In this document: in pieces, positions 34,334-46,552 of the stretch
How the letters are laid out: every line of letters starts with the position of its first letter
Numbering within the stretch: position 1 is the stretch's first letter
Assembly: GCA_012064385.1 (NCBI GenBank)
Contig: QRDG01001733.1
Span: 62,001-126,000, forward strand
Length of the DNA stretch: 64,000 bases
Source of the DNA: Puccinellia tenuiflora
Lineage: Eukaryota > Streptophyta > Magnoliopsida > Poales > Poaceae
Direction: 5' to 3'
Made by a program: the position numbers and the translations under genes
The notes under the pieces: generated by a model
The model's input: only the letters and a program-made list of their open reading frames with translations
Database searches by the model: none
What the model was told of the DNA's origin: nothing

Positions 34334-37300
34334 ATGGCGCAGACTCCGAACCCCGGCCGGAGGTCGTGGGTGGGCCCGGCGCCGACCCCCTTCCTCACGC
34401 CCCGGCCCGAGCGCCGGGAGCTGCGCTGGGCGGAAGCGGGCTCGCACAGCTCCGTGCGCCGCAGCGGCGTAGGCGCCGGCAGCGGGAATGACAGAGATCG
34501 CGAGGCGAACGTTCAGGTCGTGCTCCGGTGCAGGTGAGGTGCTCTCGCTTTGGCTCCGCTGAGCAAAACTGTTTGTAAGCCATGCGGTGATTCGCCAAGT
34601 GGCGGTGTAGGACTAAGAAAAATCGTGGCTTAATCAGTGGATACACTAGTAGTAGTACGGAGTAGCTTTTATCTGGGAGTGCCAACTGTGTATTTACTTC
34701 CTTTTCCAAATAAAAGAGTGTATTTCTTTACTATGGAAATTCCGAGTAAATTCCTGCTGCTGCTAGTCATGTTTCCGAAGACTAAGAGATGCTTCATGGT
34801 GTCGCTGATGCGTTTTTACGACTGGTGAATGGTTTAGGCCGCTAAGCGATGAGGAGCAGAAAGCGAATGTACAGAGCGTCGTCTCTTGCAACGACATGAA
34901 GAGGGAGGTCACGGTTCTGAACAGCCTATTTAAGCAAGCCGACAAAACATTCACCTTTGATAAGGTAAAGCCACCAGCGATCTCTGCGCGTGTTGCTTAG
35001 GATGTATTGATTTTTGCATGCCTGTATCGTCAAACAGTTGCCGTCAATAGGTTATGGCTAGTTCTAAAGGATCAGAATCTTATGCATAGAAAATCTATAA
35101 TATTGATCATTACATAAATGCTGAATACATGATTAATCTTGACTCACATGAATTTTCTTTGATGTGCATTACTGTTTGATACCAGGTCTTTGGCCCAAAA
35201 TCTCAGCAGATGGGGATATATGGCCATGCTGTTGCACCAATCGTCAACGATGTTCTTGAAGGCTATAACTGTACTGTCTTTGCCTTTGGGCAAACTGGGA
35301 CTGGAAAAACTTACACCATGGAGGGAGAGCTAATGCAGCAGGTACCAAAATAAAAATTGCTTGAAAGGTTACATGCAGAAACTGAATAATTTGCCTCATC
35401 TGCTTTTTAGGTTGGTGAACTGCCAGCTACTGCTGGTGTCATGCCAAGAGCAGTGCGCCATATCTTCAATATACTGGAAGCACGGAAGGCTGACTATAGG
35501 ATGAAGGTAACCTTCTTGGAGCTCTATAACGAAGAGTTAACAGATCTGTTGGCTTCAGAGGACCAATGCAGATTCCCTGAAGATAGACAGAAAAGGTCTA
35601 CCATATCACTTATGGAAGATGGCAAGGGCGGGGCGGTCATAAGAGGCCTTGAAGAGATTGTTGTCTACAGTCCTGGTGAGATATATAGTCTTTTAGAACA
35701 AGGATCAGCTAGGAGACGCACTGCCGACACTTCGCTGAATAAGCAAAGCAGGTCAAGACCATTTAAATTCTTTTTATGGGTGCCAGAAGAGACGTGTTGG
35801 ATACTGAGAATTGTGCATTCTGTACTTGCAGCCGATCCCATTCTGTCTTTTCTATATACATCGATGTGAAAGAAACAACAAATGGGAATCAGGAACTCAT
35901 GAAGTGTGGGAGGTTGAACCTCGTAGACTTGGCAGGATCAGAGAGTATAGCTCGATCAGGTGCAAAAGAGGTACCTGGTTCTGTTGCAATCTAACAAGTG
36001 ATTACATTAACTGTTCCTTATACTATATCCTATTGGTCTGCTTGGGTTTAGTCGAACTGTCCATATTTCAAATTGTTTGAACTGGTAAAGTACATGCTGG
36101 AAGATGACAAAACTATATATCCTTCTGTCACATTTAAATAGTTAAATCGAAGAACTCTACGCAGTTTAGGAATGTTGCAGGTCCTATGGATAATCATCCT
36201 ATGCTCTAAAGTATTATCTTCGCAGCAAAAAGAAAGCACTTGTTCCTGGAAAGTTACAATAGAAGTTTTAATTTATTGTATGTTGTCATAACTGATTATT
36301 ACTAGGTAGTACATTTAATCTTATGATAGTTCTATCTTATAATGTCAGTTCTTTTTACATGCCAATCCATTTCGAAGTCATGATTTGTAACATGCTGATA
36401 GGTTAGAGCAAGGGAAGCCGGAGAGCTGAATAAGAGCTTATTAACACTGGGTCGTGTCATCACCGCACTCGTGGAGCATTCAGTTCATGTACCATACAGG
36501 TACCAGCCGTTTCTCATAATAAACAAGAAAGCCGATGCGTAATTTGTTTATTGTTATTAATTTTGAATTGTACCAGGGACAGTAAGCTTACGAGACTACT
36601 AAGGGAATCCTTGGGTGGAAAAGCCAAAACTTGCATCATAGCAACAGTGACTCCAGCTGTCCACTGCCTGGAAGAAACTCTAGTTACACTTGATTATGCT
36701 TATCGTGCTAAAAGCATAAGAAACAAACCAGAGGTGCTAGTTTCCTACTTCTATTCATTCAGGGTGTTCCGATTTAGTTGATATCCTTGTCACAAACTTA
36801 ACTAATGCTATAGGTAAACCAAAAAGTTTGCAAATCTGTTATGCTCAAGGATCTTTATCAAGAAATGGAAAAAATGAAACAAGGTTATGTTCAATCCTCT
36901 ATTTCTATTCCTGAAATTATTATAGGATCTAACAAGTATACTGTCAGATGTAAAAGCTGCAAGGGAAAAGAATGGAATTTATATCCCTCCTGAAAGGTTT
37001 GCTCTAGAGGAGGCAGAGAAAAAGGTATGAACTGTTTCTAAAATAGCCCAATCAAAATCTCTGTTGCGGGAGAGATATGCACTAGATTACAAGGGCCCCA
37101 TGGGCTTTGCTATGTTATGGGCTAAACTCTACATATACGAGCATACATATGACTAATACTCTTAATTATATAATATTGAATATAATTTTATAGAACCTCT
37201 ATGCAAGATATGGAATGTTGTCTTAGCCTTTTTTACTATATGTTGCAGACAATGATGGAAAAAGTGAACTGTTTGGAGCTTAGTCTGGAGAAGCAGAGCA

Positions 37301-40300
37301 AAGTATAGTTTTATCTAATTAAAGTTTTGATGTATTAATTGGTTTACTAGTTCATGGTTGAACCATTGAACTGAGTTGCACCTTTGGTGGTCTGGCAGGA
37401 GCTCGAAAAATACACAAATTTGTACCTAGCAGAACAGGAGAGCAGGATGAATTTGGAAAATCAGAATGCAGAGTTAAAGGTACTGCAGTTTGGATAACAT
37501 TGTTTTCAGTACACAAAAACCTCATTCTAGTTTGTTAGGCTTTTAGACATTCACATTTTCTACATCGGCCTATTTAGATGAAGATTGAAAGTTACAAAGG
37601 GGAATTTCTGGATCTTCAAGAAGCTCGTTCTAGAGCTAACATTTCTCTGAAGAAAAAGGACTTCATAATCTCAAATTTACTGAGTGCCGGTAATTGCTTT
37701 AAATCTTAACTAAACATGCAATTATCTAGCTTGAAGAGCTTAATAGATGTATTAAGCATAAACTAGGATCAACTTCTGATGTTTGGAACTTTTTCATAAC
37801 ATCATATAGAGCAAGTAATTCTTGAACGTGCAAAGGGTATGCGCGCTACCGTCGAGAGTGCATCTGGAGATATCGCTGATCTTCAAAATAAACTAGGTAA
37901 ACAGCTAGTCTCGCCCCTAGTTTAATCCAAGTTGCTGCTTTCTTGCACTGACAGTCCTTGGTGTTTTTTCCCCATATAGGAAGGCAATTGAAAACTGAAT
38001 CTGAAAACAGAGGGTTGCTATTCAATTTTCGTTCTCAACTGGATCAAAGTCTCGGACTTCTTCATAACACAGTTGTTGGATCTATTTGTGAGCAACACCA
38101 AGTTTTGGAGTCTATGACTGAACAAATGAATTCTTATTTTTCAGCTAAATCAGAGGTACTATTAGTAAAATATTTATTTTTATTTAAAATTCAAGTTTAC
38201 CATTATTATCCCACAGACTAATTGTTCTACATTATGTAACTCCTTCCAGTCAGCGAACTATTTGGAGAAAAGAATCGCAAAAGTCAAAGATATGTATGCC
38301 ACTGGTGTGCAACACATTTATGAGCTTACCAATACTCTGAGGCAGCGATCCATCACAGATTCTGAGCAGATGAAACTGAATATATCTTCCCATGCAATAG
38401 CTGTTGATAATGTATACAGAAATAAAACTTCCAGTTTTAATTGCTATCTGATTCAGATTAATGAGCCACTCTACAAAAACTAATTAATGCCTATTTTATT
38501 AACAGTTTGTAGCAGTGATGGTTTCGGAGGCTGAACAAGTGCTGACTGAAGTTTTAAGTTCCGCTTCTGAACTCAACGAACTATTAGCCTTTTCCGCTCA
38601 ACAGCAAGAAGTAGTATGTCTAATTGACCTCGTTTGTGTTAACATCTTCTTCTATTGCATATATTATGCCAGATGCTGCAACCCATTCTTTTAATATTCT
38701 GTAGGGATTGCAAAAGAGTCTTGCCTCAGCACAAGCCATGTCAAAGACATCAATTGGTTTCTTTAACGATATCAGCACACATGCGTCTAGGATCATGGAA
38801 CTTATGGAGCAAAGTCAAGTAGGAAGCTCCTCTCGGCTTCTTGAATTTGAGAAGGGCTTTAAGGTTGGTTGGTTCTGTTACATAGAAAGTTCATGTATCG
38901 TCAAACTCAATGATAACATCCTTGCTTTCAATAGGAACATGCTATTCGAGAAGAGCAAGCTGCTTTTAAGCAGATTTCTGGAATTTTAGCTGGCTTGACG
39001 GCAAGGAAAACGACAATGGTCAGTGTTTAATTGAAAAAAACAAGCCTCTTTGTATGACTTAGGCAGTAACTAGTCTCTCTTTTGGCAGGTTTCAGAATAT
39101 GTCGGGCAACTGAATGAGAAATATCGTGAAGAGCAGAAACAAATGATATCGGAAATGTCCAACCTACAACAAGTTTCAGATAATGGAAAAAAGGAGACTG
39201 CATCCTGTGCTGGAAAGATAGAGAGCCAATTCCAAGATGTTAAGTCATCACATGCTAACACCAAAGATCAAATGGGAGACATCTTGCGGCAATGGTACCA
39301 ATTTCACTTGCCTACCTAAATTATGTGCAGTACGAATTACTTATTCTCCCTTGAAGTCTTTCTGATTCCATGATTTATTTATGGTGAACAAACTTTGTTG
39401 ATTGCAGCATGGAGAGAAGCGACCATTCTGTTTCTTACTGGTCACATACGCAATCATGCTTAGAACATCTAAATAAGAGCTCCATTGTGGAAGCTGATTG
39501 TTTTATAGAGTAAGTTGTAATCATTTTCATAAAATCGACCTTTCTAGGTGATACTGTTATAAACCTTGCAATGTAGGGCCTTTCCAGTTTTTCTAACGAT
39601 TTTCTTGCATGCAGAGAGAGAAGAAACGAAAATGACAGTATTATCCAGGAGATTTCTCTTCTTTCTTCATATAATGATGCAGGGTTTAATGCCATCACAT
39701 CTGATATTTTGGAAGCTTCAGAGGGTAACATATCTACATGGATTATAATATATTTCTCTCTCCAAAGATGGTGTTTCCCTTACACTGTCCATTTTCAATT
39801 CCAGATTCTTCCTTGCTGGATCATGAAACTAGAAAGACAATGGAAACTATATCCACCTCTTTCTCGAATCATTTGGGATTGCTGAATGAAAAACATGCTG
39901 AAGGCACAGAATCTATAAGAACCATTTCAAATAACTGCATTGAAAAGGATTACTCGGTAAGCTATTTATATTTCTATCCGAACTGTGTTAATTTAAACTA
40001 GAACTGAGAAACAAGTTATCATTGAAGATTAGCTAAATAGTTGAACTTGGTTGAGTTTATTACAGTAAATTGTTAAAAGTACTAGCATTGATGATGCAGC
40101 TTTCATCTGAACCATATGAAATTATGTAACTTATGGACATGCTTAACAGTTTGAATGTCTCCGTTTAAAAACAGTTTGAATGCAAGTTGGGAATTGATTT
40201 TTTTTTTTTTGCATGACAAATGCAATAACTCAATGCAAACCACCTCTCTACTATTCTTATAAACCATGTGACATGCCATCATCGATGCTCTCTTATAACA

Positions 40301-40499
40301 GGTTAACAGTCCAGTTCGGCATCGTCCACTGACTAGTGCGTGCAGCCTAGAATCAATCGAGGAGCTAAGATCCTCGGTGCCAGACCTTGTAGCGAAATTC
40401 AAAGCAGAGAACAAGTTGGACGAAGCGGACGGAGGAAAGCGATCCTCGGATCAGAGGGCGCATGCTCCGAGAAGCCCTCTCATGCCGGTCAATCGCTAG
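34334..40499 (+). CDS. Kinesin-5 (BimC-type) mitotic motor, 23 exons
   Basis: Exons: 34334-34533, 34838-34964, 35186-35341, 35411-35751, 35832-35970, 36402-36499, 36577-36733, 36814-36883, 36948-37024, 37249-37302, 37399-37479, 37578-37689, 37810-37896, 37980-38155, 38250-38411, 38506-38610, 38705-38863, 38935-39018, 39089-39294, 39408-39509, 39615-39724, 39805-39956, 40302-40499. All junctions are GT/AG and keep phase, giving 1050 residues, usual for the family. The N-terminal motor has the P-loop GQTGTGKTYT (about residue 144), switch I NKQSSRSHS (about 271) and switch II DLAGSE (about 307), with the kinesin-5-like AREAGELNKSLLTLGRVI block. A long coiled-coil stalk follows. The tail has an SIEELR block. 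Kinesin-5 tetramers cross-link and slide antiparallel spindle microtubules, and also act in the phragmoplast and cortical arrays in plants. The exon 8/9 junction was chosen because only that acceptor keeps frame. Confidence 0.93.
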
Positions 40500-40699
40500 G
40501 ATCGGTGAAAGACAGTGGCAAATTTGTAAGGTAGCGTCAATGTCGTAGAGATGGCAAGATTTTCCTGCCGATTTATCGCCTCGTCAGATTAGCGTGCAGC
40601 AGCGACAGGATGTTGCTCCTATGTGCAAATGTTTCTGATCTTAGAGTAGTGAAGACCAGGACACCGTTTTGTAATACTCCAAGCCTGTTTGTAGAGATC

Positions 40700-41412
40700 A
40701 ATCGATCTTGTTAGTATACATGGCTTTCCAAGCTTTCTGGTCAACTAATATGTAAAAGCTGTTATATTTCTCTGGCCCTAAATTAATCTGCATTTCTCCT
40801 ACTCGTAGTATATATTGGACTATTGGAGGACAATGCACATCAGCGCACAGACTTCCCCTGGAAATCCACCATTGCCGACGGCATGCAGTCCGGCTAAGCA
40901 TCGTATGATGCTGGTCTGGTCGTCGTGCACGTAACGGCATGCAGTCAAGGCGGTGGTGCATTCAAAGAATCTGCATTCCGTTTTCAACCTGGCGAGGCGC
41001 ACCTGATCGATGCACCGCACGCGATGGGTCGGCCAGACAAGGAGGAGTAGTCGCCACGTCTACCTACAGGAGCAACGAAGACAAGCCGCACTATTCCGTT
41101 GCAAGTATGGAAGGTGCTTGATGAAATCGCGGTGAAATATACGCATATTCCTTGGTGCAAATCGCGGTTTCCATGTCTGACGACGATACATTTCCTTTTT
41201 TTCGGCTGTTAAAATTTCCAAATCCCATCCTCTTCGCCCGGCGATAGGAAGGAAGGAACAGATTTTGCTGGTGCTGCCGCCATCCGAGGAGACAGGGGAT
41301 CGACAGATATAACACGGAGAGCTTCTCATTCATAGAGAGATTAGATCGTCCGAGGAAACAACAGTGGACGGCCGGCCGGCCGGAAGAGAGGAGGCGTCTC
41401 GTCTGTCGCGGC
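40700..41412. other. Intergenic DNA between kinesin and coiled-coil gene
   Basis: No further gene seen. It should hold the kinesin 3' end (after 40499) and the promoter of the next gene. A GC-rich ggccggccggcc stretch lies just upstream of the ATG at 41413. Confidence 0.5.
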
Positions 41413-43596
41413 ATGGGGAACAGCGGGGTGGACCGGCGTCTCGTCGTGGAGAAAGGTAAAGTGGCGCCGACCGCCGACCAGGAAGAAGAGGTTAGTAGTA
41501 GTAGTACCCACCTCCACCTTCATGCGTCTTCTTCTCCGTTCTGCTCCGGCGTTTTCCTCGCCGGCTTATCACGGCAAACTGCTCCCTTCGGCGCCCACTC
41601 TGTTGGCTGGAAATCAAGCAAGCTTTTCAAGGGTGCCAGATTAGCGGCTACACACCTAGCTAGGTGATCACGTAGCGTGTGCGTTGCAATCTTCACGATC
41701 GACTCGCACCGTCCTGATATATAAGTACGGCAGCATGCATGCATCAGATTAATTAGATGCCGGGATCGGTTACTATTTGCAGATGCGTACTAGGTCGTTC
41801 TGCATGATTCGGCCTGTCCGGCTTCGAATCTGCACCAATGTAGTGGTTGTTCCAAAGCTGGATCGAGCATGGGCATCGCAGTTTTACGTCGTGTGTTTTT
41901 TCGGATTGGCATGCACTTGATCTATCTGGTCGGCAATGGTTTAACAGCAGAGGCATATGTCACTTTTGGACCATCCCTTCACACTAGCCGATCGACGTAG
42001 ATAAGGACATCAGATTCCTACGAGCTCTTGACTAATGGGGAGACATTTTTTACGTTCCTCGGTCCACGGGAATTTCTTAGTAGGCTAAGAATTAAGTTAA
42101 TTTTTAGTCAGGTGATTTCATCGAATCTTAGTTGCAAACCATGTGTAAACCCATGCCTTACACGAATCCACGAAGCAAATCTAACGGTCCGGGACATTTT
42201 TCTAACTTGCAGCTGAAAAAAATCTGATTTACAACCCAACTTGCAACCTATAGATGCATGGATCACGATGGACGGTTTATGACTTGACTAAGCGCTAACT
42301 TAATTCTGAGATAGCTAAGTATTAGCAAATCCGAATTTCTTAAGTCCCATTTGAGAGTACATTTACATTTTTTAAACAAACAATACCTTTTCTTTATACT
42401 GTGTGATCAAATTGTGTACCACCACAAACATTTTGGGAACGACCTCCCTATCGACAAATGAAGCCACGTTACCACGGTTAAGGAATGGTGCAGAGAGTTC
42501 TTCCCAAAGCCACTCCATCCATCCTGATACTTGTTTGTGGGGAAAATTAGAAAGAGCACAACGGTAGATTCTCGAGAAACCTATGTTGCCGCCGATTGTC
42601 GTGCCAAAGATCAAGGAGGAGGCAAAGTCATGGGTGCAAGCCGGCGCAAAGCACTTAGGAAGTTAGGGTCCCTCTTGTCAGGAGAGTAGGCTTTTGTTAT
42701 GTTTTGCATAACATGGTTTACTAGATCGAGCCAAAGATTTTGCGTCGCTTTCAAAAAAAATTGTTTTTTTATACATATAAATGAACAACTTTCTAATATC
42801 AACTACGGAGTAAGACTTAACTAACTCTTAGTGGACACTCATTTTTTGCACATAGCACATGATAGAATAGAAGTGTGGGAACTGTAGACATGCATGCATA
42901 TCGTCAGAAACTTAACAAACCTTTTGTGTGCAGGATCGCAGCGTTTTACAGGAGAGACTCAACTGCGCCAGGCTGGAGCTGCAGAGGATGCTGTCCTTGT
43001 CCGCCGACGCGGACGAAGCGATGTGCAGGCTGGCCGCGACCTTTCGCAGGGTGGCGCAGGAGAGGGAGCAGGCGTTCATGCAGCGGGACGCGCTGTTCGC
43101 GGAGCTCCAGGCGCGAAGGAACGCCCAGGCGATGATGGCGGCGCTCGCGTCCGGGTCACCATTCGGCTGCCACAGCAACCGGGCCTTCCTCGTCCCGTTC
43201 GGCGGCCGGATGATGGTGCAGGAGCAGTACTACGCCCGGGCGGCAGGAGCCAGCTACTGCTTCGCGTCCTCGCTGTCGCGCACGTCGGGCCAGGATTCCT
43301 TCGATCCGGACATGTTTCTGGTGGACGCGGCGGAGGGAGATTCTGCCGCTCCGGCCACGGCCACGGGGAGCGGCGCACCTGGCGTGGCTGGGAAGAGGAA
43401 GAGCTCTGGGAGTGAGCTCGGTCTCGTGGCTGAACAGATGCTTCGTGTCCCGCGGAAGCGAGGGGAGGTGGTCGAAGCTCCGGTGCGCGAGGAGGAGGAC
43501 GACGATGCTGGTACCTCGGTTGAGGAGGCTCCTGCGGATTCTGAATCGACCGAGGATGCAGGTTCGGTCGACGACGAGAACTGCTCACGTGGTTAG
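41413..43596 (+). CDS. Two-exon coiled-coil protein of unknown function (DUF1635-like)
   Basis: Exon 1 is 41413-41490 (26 codons, donor gaagag|gttagt) and exon 2 is 42934-43596 (acceptor tgtgtgcag), both phase 0, giving 246 residues. Exon 2 begins DRSVLQERLNCARLELQRML and continues as an amphipathic helix to about residue 85 with QEREQAFMQRDALFAELQ. This heptad-like pattern recalls the plant DUF1635 family (LQ..L..A..ERD.A..QL). The C-terminal half is low-complexity, with a basic GKRKSSGS cluster and a long acidic tail (REEEDDD.., SVDDEN), which suggests a nuclear protein. Function unknown. An earlier GT at 41455 gives the wrong phase. Exon 2 is GC-rich with an intact frame, which supports a real gene. 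The family assignment is tentative. Confidence 0.7.
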
Positions 43597-43619
43597 CGCT
43601 GAAGGCAAGTGATGCTTCG

Positions 43620-44830
43620 TCCTAGGTGAGCGTTCAGTCCGTTGTTCATGATGATCTCACGTGATTTTGAGGAGCCAAGTTAACCTCGTGTTTTGAAGAC
43701 TACCGTACTGTGATATGCATTCTTGTGTGAACTTCAAGTTGATGCTAAAGGAACGCATAATGATTTCTTCTTTGTTATCATCCGTCTTAACCTTCTACAC
43801 GGAGTATTTCTAAATAGGAACACCCCATTTTTCAGCTCTCTCGTGTGCTTCCACGGCACCTCTTGTTCCCCTAGCAATCTATACTACAACGAGCCTACGC
43901 ATTAATTCTTGACTGTTTTTTTTTTGTTAAGAGAAGATATCGTTATGAGACCCCTCTCAATCGGTCCCTGCTTCAGCTGGACGAGATGGACCTTAATAGG
44001 CTGTCGTGCTTGGGCTCGACGAGATGGTCGCCCTACTCCTTCATGGCCACAAATCTTTCTGACCGTTGTTTGTGTTTGTGCTCTTCGCCGCCGTGACCTC
44101 CGACTTCATGGCCACATATCCTTCCGCTCTGACCTATGGCCTCCTTACCACAAATGCTCAATAAAGATCTGGTTTTACCCACACACAAAAATGCTTCTGA
44201 AACTGCACCATGCTGCCCGTCATTCATCAACCATCAAAACGTGCTATGCTCAAATTCAAACGGACTGATATTTTCTGATCTATAAACTCATTCTCGAAGG
44301 GGGGCGAGAAATTCGGTAACTGTGGTATTTCGATTGGTAACCAAATCCCTGGCTCGGTTTGACTGCCAACCGGCGCATCCATGTTCTCGAAATAGGATTT
44401 CGCTCCGCTTATAAAATAAAGATAAAACGGCCTAACCGATACAAAGTGATGAGGCGACCCACTTTCAAAGCAGAACAAAGATAAACAAAAAGGTATAAGG
44501 AGAACCGAAGTTTGCCACCATGCTTATTGGTCTCCCTGTGTGGCCATGAACATTCAACGCTCCCGTCGGCTCGCGTCGCAGTCTCTAGAAGACTAGCACC
44601 GGTCTCAACTCGGGTAGTTGTCCAGATTATCCTTCTCCTTCTCTTTTTATCCCCTCACTAATTTTTGTCAGTCAGTTAGGTTGGCGCACAGCTCCAAAGC
44701 GGCTCCATGTTTTGCCTCTCCGGATTTGATTCGATTAGCCCCCCCCCCCCCCCCCCCACACACACACCCACCTCCCCGATTTATATGATTCCGATTTGAT
44801 TACGACTGCTCGTGCCTGAAAGGAGGAGGA
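43620..44830. other. Intergenic DNA, no gene seen
   Basis: 3' flank of the coiled-coil gene and AT-rich sequence, with several short ORFs lacking known domains. Confidence 0.4.
44739..44757 (+). repeat. Run of 19 C followed by CA repeats
   Basis: Homopolymer followed by acacacac. The length is uncertain, as for all such runs. Confidence 0.9.
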
Positions 44831-44904
44831 AGAGGCTATCATCAAGTGTGCGCCCAAGCTGGACTACAATCCGCACCTATTGATTGTTTTAATATTTTGC
44901 CCGT

Positions 44905-45330
44905 AATTACCACATTTTGTACAGATTACTAAGAAGATGGTTAATATCCAAAAATATAAGCTAAACATAATGATAGTAGCAGTAACTACTCGTAGTGGTA
45001 CATATCTGCTCGCAACAGTCACACCGTCATTTATAGGAAGATGAACAAAACCACTCAAATAAACACCACATCACATAGTTAGAACGATACACCAGAGTAG
45101 TATTGAAGCACACATGGGCAGTAATCTAGAGATTCAAACGCATAGACACCCCATACCACTGATTAATCCTCATGTATTGTACAGATCAATAAGATGATTA
45201 ATATTACATACATGAATATAAGCTATATAGAATGATAATAGTACACACGGTTAGAAGACGTTACCAGCAGCGGTAACCTATCAAGATTTAACACATAGAT
45301 CACACCGCTAGTTACATAAGGTTGAACGAA
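44905..45330. repeat. Diverged direct repeat, two copies
   Basis: 44905-45060 and about 45165-45330 share blocks in the same order: ttgtacagat, aagatg.ttaatat, atataagcta, ..aatgata.tag, a cacaccg block and a gaacgaaac/gaacaaaac block. No coding sense is seen. Confidence 0.5.
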
Positions 45331-45852
45331 ACATAGAAATTAGGGCATACGTATGTTCAGTAGGTCCATGTTATGAAAGTGAAACTGAGACCTAGGGAAA
45401 TATATATTCTAAGATACTCCCTATTTAGTAAGCATATCTCCATCACATTATAAAACACCATACTTTTCAAGGCAAACTTCATATAAGGCACCACCTGCAG
45501 CTTCAAAATGTGTTTTGTTGAGTTTTGGCAGCCTGCTGATGAGGAAACTACTACATAAGAATGATTTCATGAAGGCTCAATAATGGGATCCCAACACACA
45601 CAATCAAATACATCACATAAAATGGTTAACATCCAGTTCAAGTCAGCAGTCCAGGAAGAAACTTCACAAGTAGATACATCGAGGGTCCTGGGTGTGCCAG
45701 AAAGCACAACTAACCACTATTGTATGTACAGATAGCCACAAGACGAAATGCATACAGTTCTGAAAGTGCGTACAATAGGTCCACCGGCATATGACCAACA
45801 TATTTACATGGAAATAGAAAACATAAGATAAGCAAGTTCGACTAAGTACTCT

Positions 45853-46552
45853 ACTAACATTACACATATATGGCCAGTTATGCTTCATGTGGGTGTGGCG
45901 CGAAGCTTCGCTATCTTGTCGTGGTCATGTGATATGTCTAATAGATTCCATGATATTGACAAGTAGTGAAGAAAGTCTTGATAGCTGGGATCGGAGGCTC
46001 GTGCTGGCGGAGTGGAGGTTTGATTGTGTTGAAGACTATAGGCACAGGTTTTCTGTGTGTCAGGTGTCGGGGACTTGCAGCAGCGGACTTGAAAAGAGGG
46101 GGTGGCAACACAGGCGGACTGCTTTCTGGTGGTACTATGTACCGAGCCGTGATGTCCAGGGTGTAAACCCAAGGTCTGGCCTTCATTGGCTGTACCTGGC
46201 AATGGACTTGAAGACATTGTTTTGGACCCCAGGTCTTTCTTCAGGGTGAAAGCCCAAGGTCTGACCTTCATTGGTTGTACCTGGCAATGGACTTGCTGAA
46301 GCCACTGTTTTGGAGAGCCATTTTGCGATCCGGGTGTTGTATTTTGGTGGTGGTTAGAGTGTTGCTGTTGCGAGTGTCCCATCACTCCGACGGGGTCTTT
46401 GGTTTTTTGTTTTCTCTCTTTTTTATTTTTTTTCTTCGCTGTGTGCATCCTGGATGTCTTTCGATATCTTGTTGTTGCAGAGGCTGGGTGTAATTGGTAT
46501 CTATCGATATTAATATATTCTCTTTTTCAAAAAAAAAACTAACATCACACAT
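45853..46552 (+). mobile_element. 5'-truncated LINE (3' end) with target-site duplications
   Basis: The insert is 45868-46537. It ends with a LINE-type 3' UTR (ttgttgcagaggctgggtgtaattgg.., ..attctctttttc) and an A-tail. Flanks 45853-45867 (actaacattacacat) and 46538-46552 (actaacatcacacat) match at 14 of 15 bases. Within it, about 46155-46225 and 46245-46315 are an imperfect tandem duplication (aaggtctg.ccttcattgg.tgtacctggcaatggacttg). No RT domain remains. Confidence 0.75.

Noticed and set aside
36927..36947. Acceptor at 36924/36925 (..ttatag|gatcta) for kinesin exon 9
   Set aside because: It puts the AREKNGIY block out of frame; the acceptor ctgtcag before 36948 keeps it.
37837..38221. 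Extending kinesin exons into the longer ORF blocks such as 37958-38221
   Set aside because: These include intron sequence; GT/AG sites with consistent phase give the family-like coiled coil without them.
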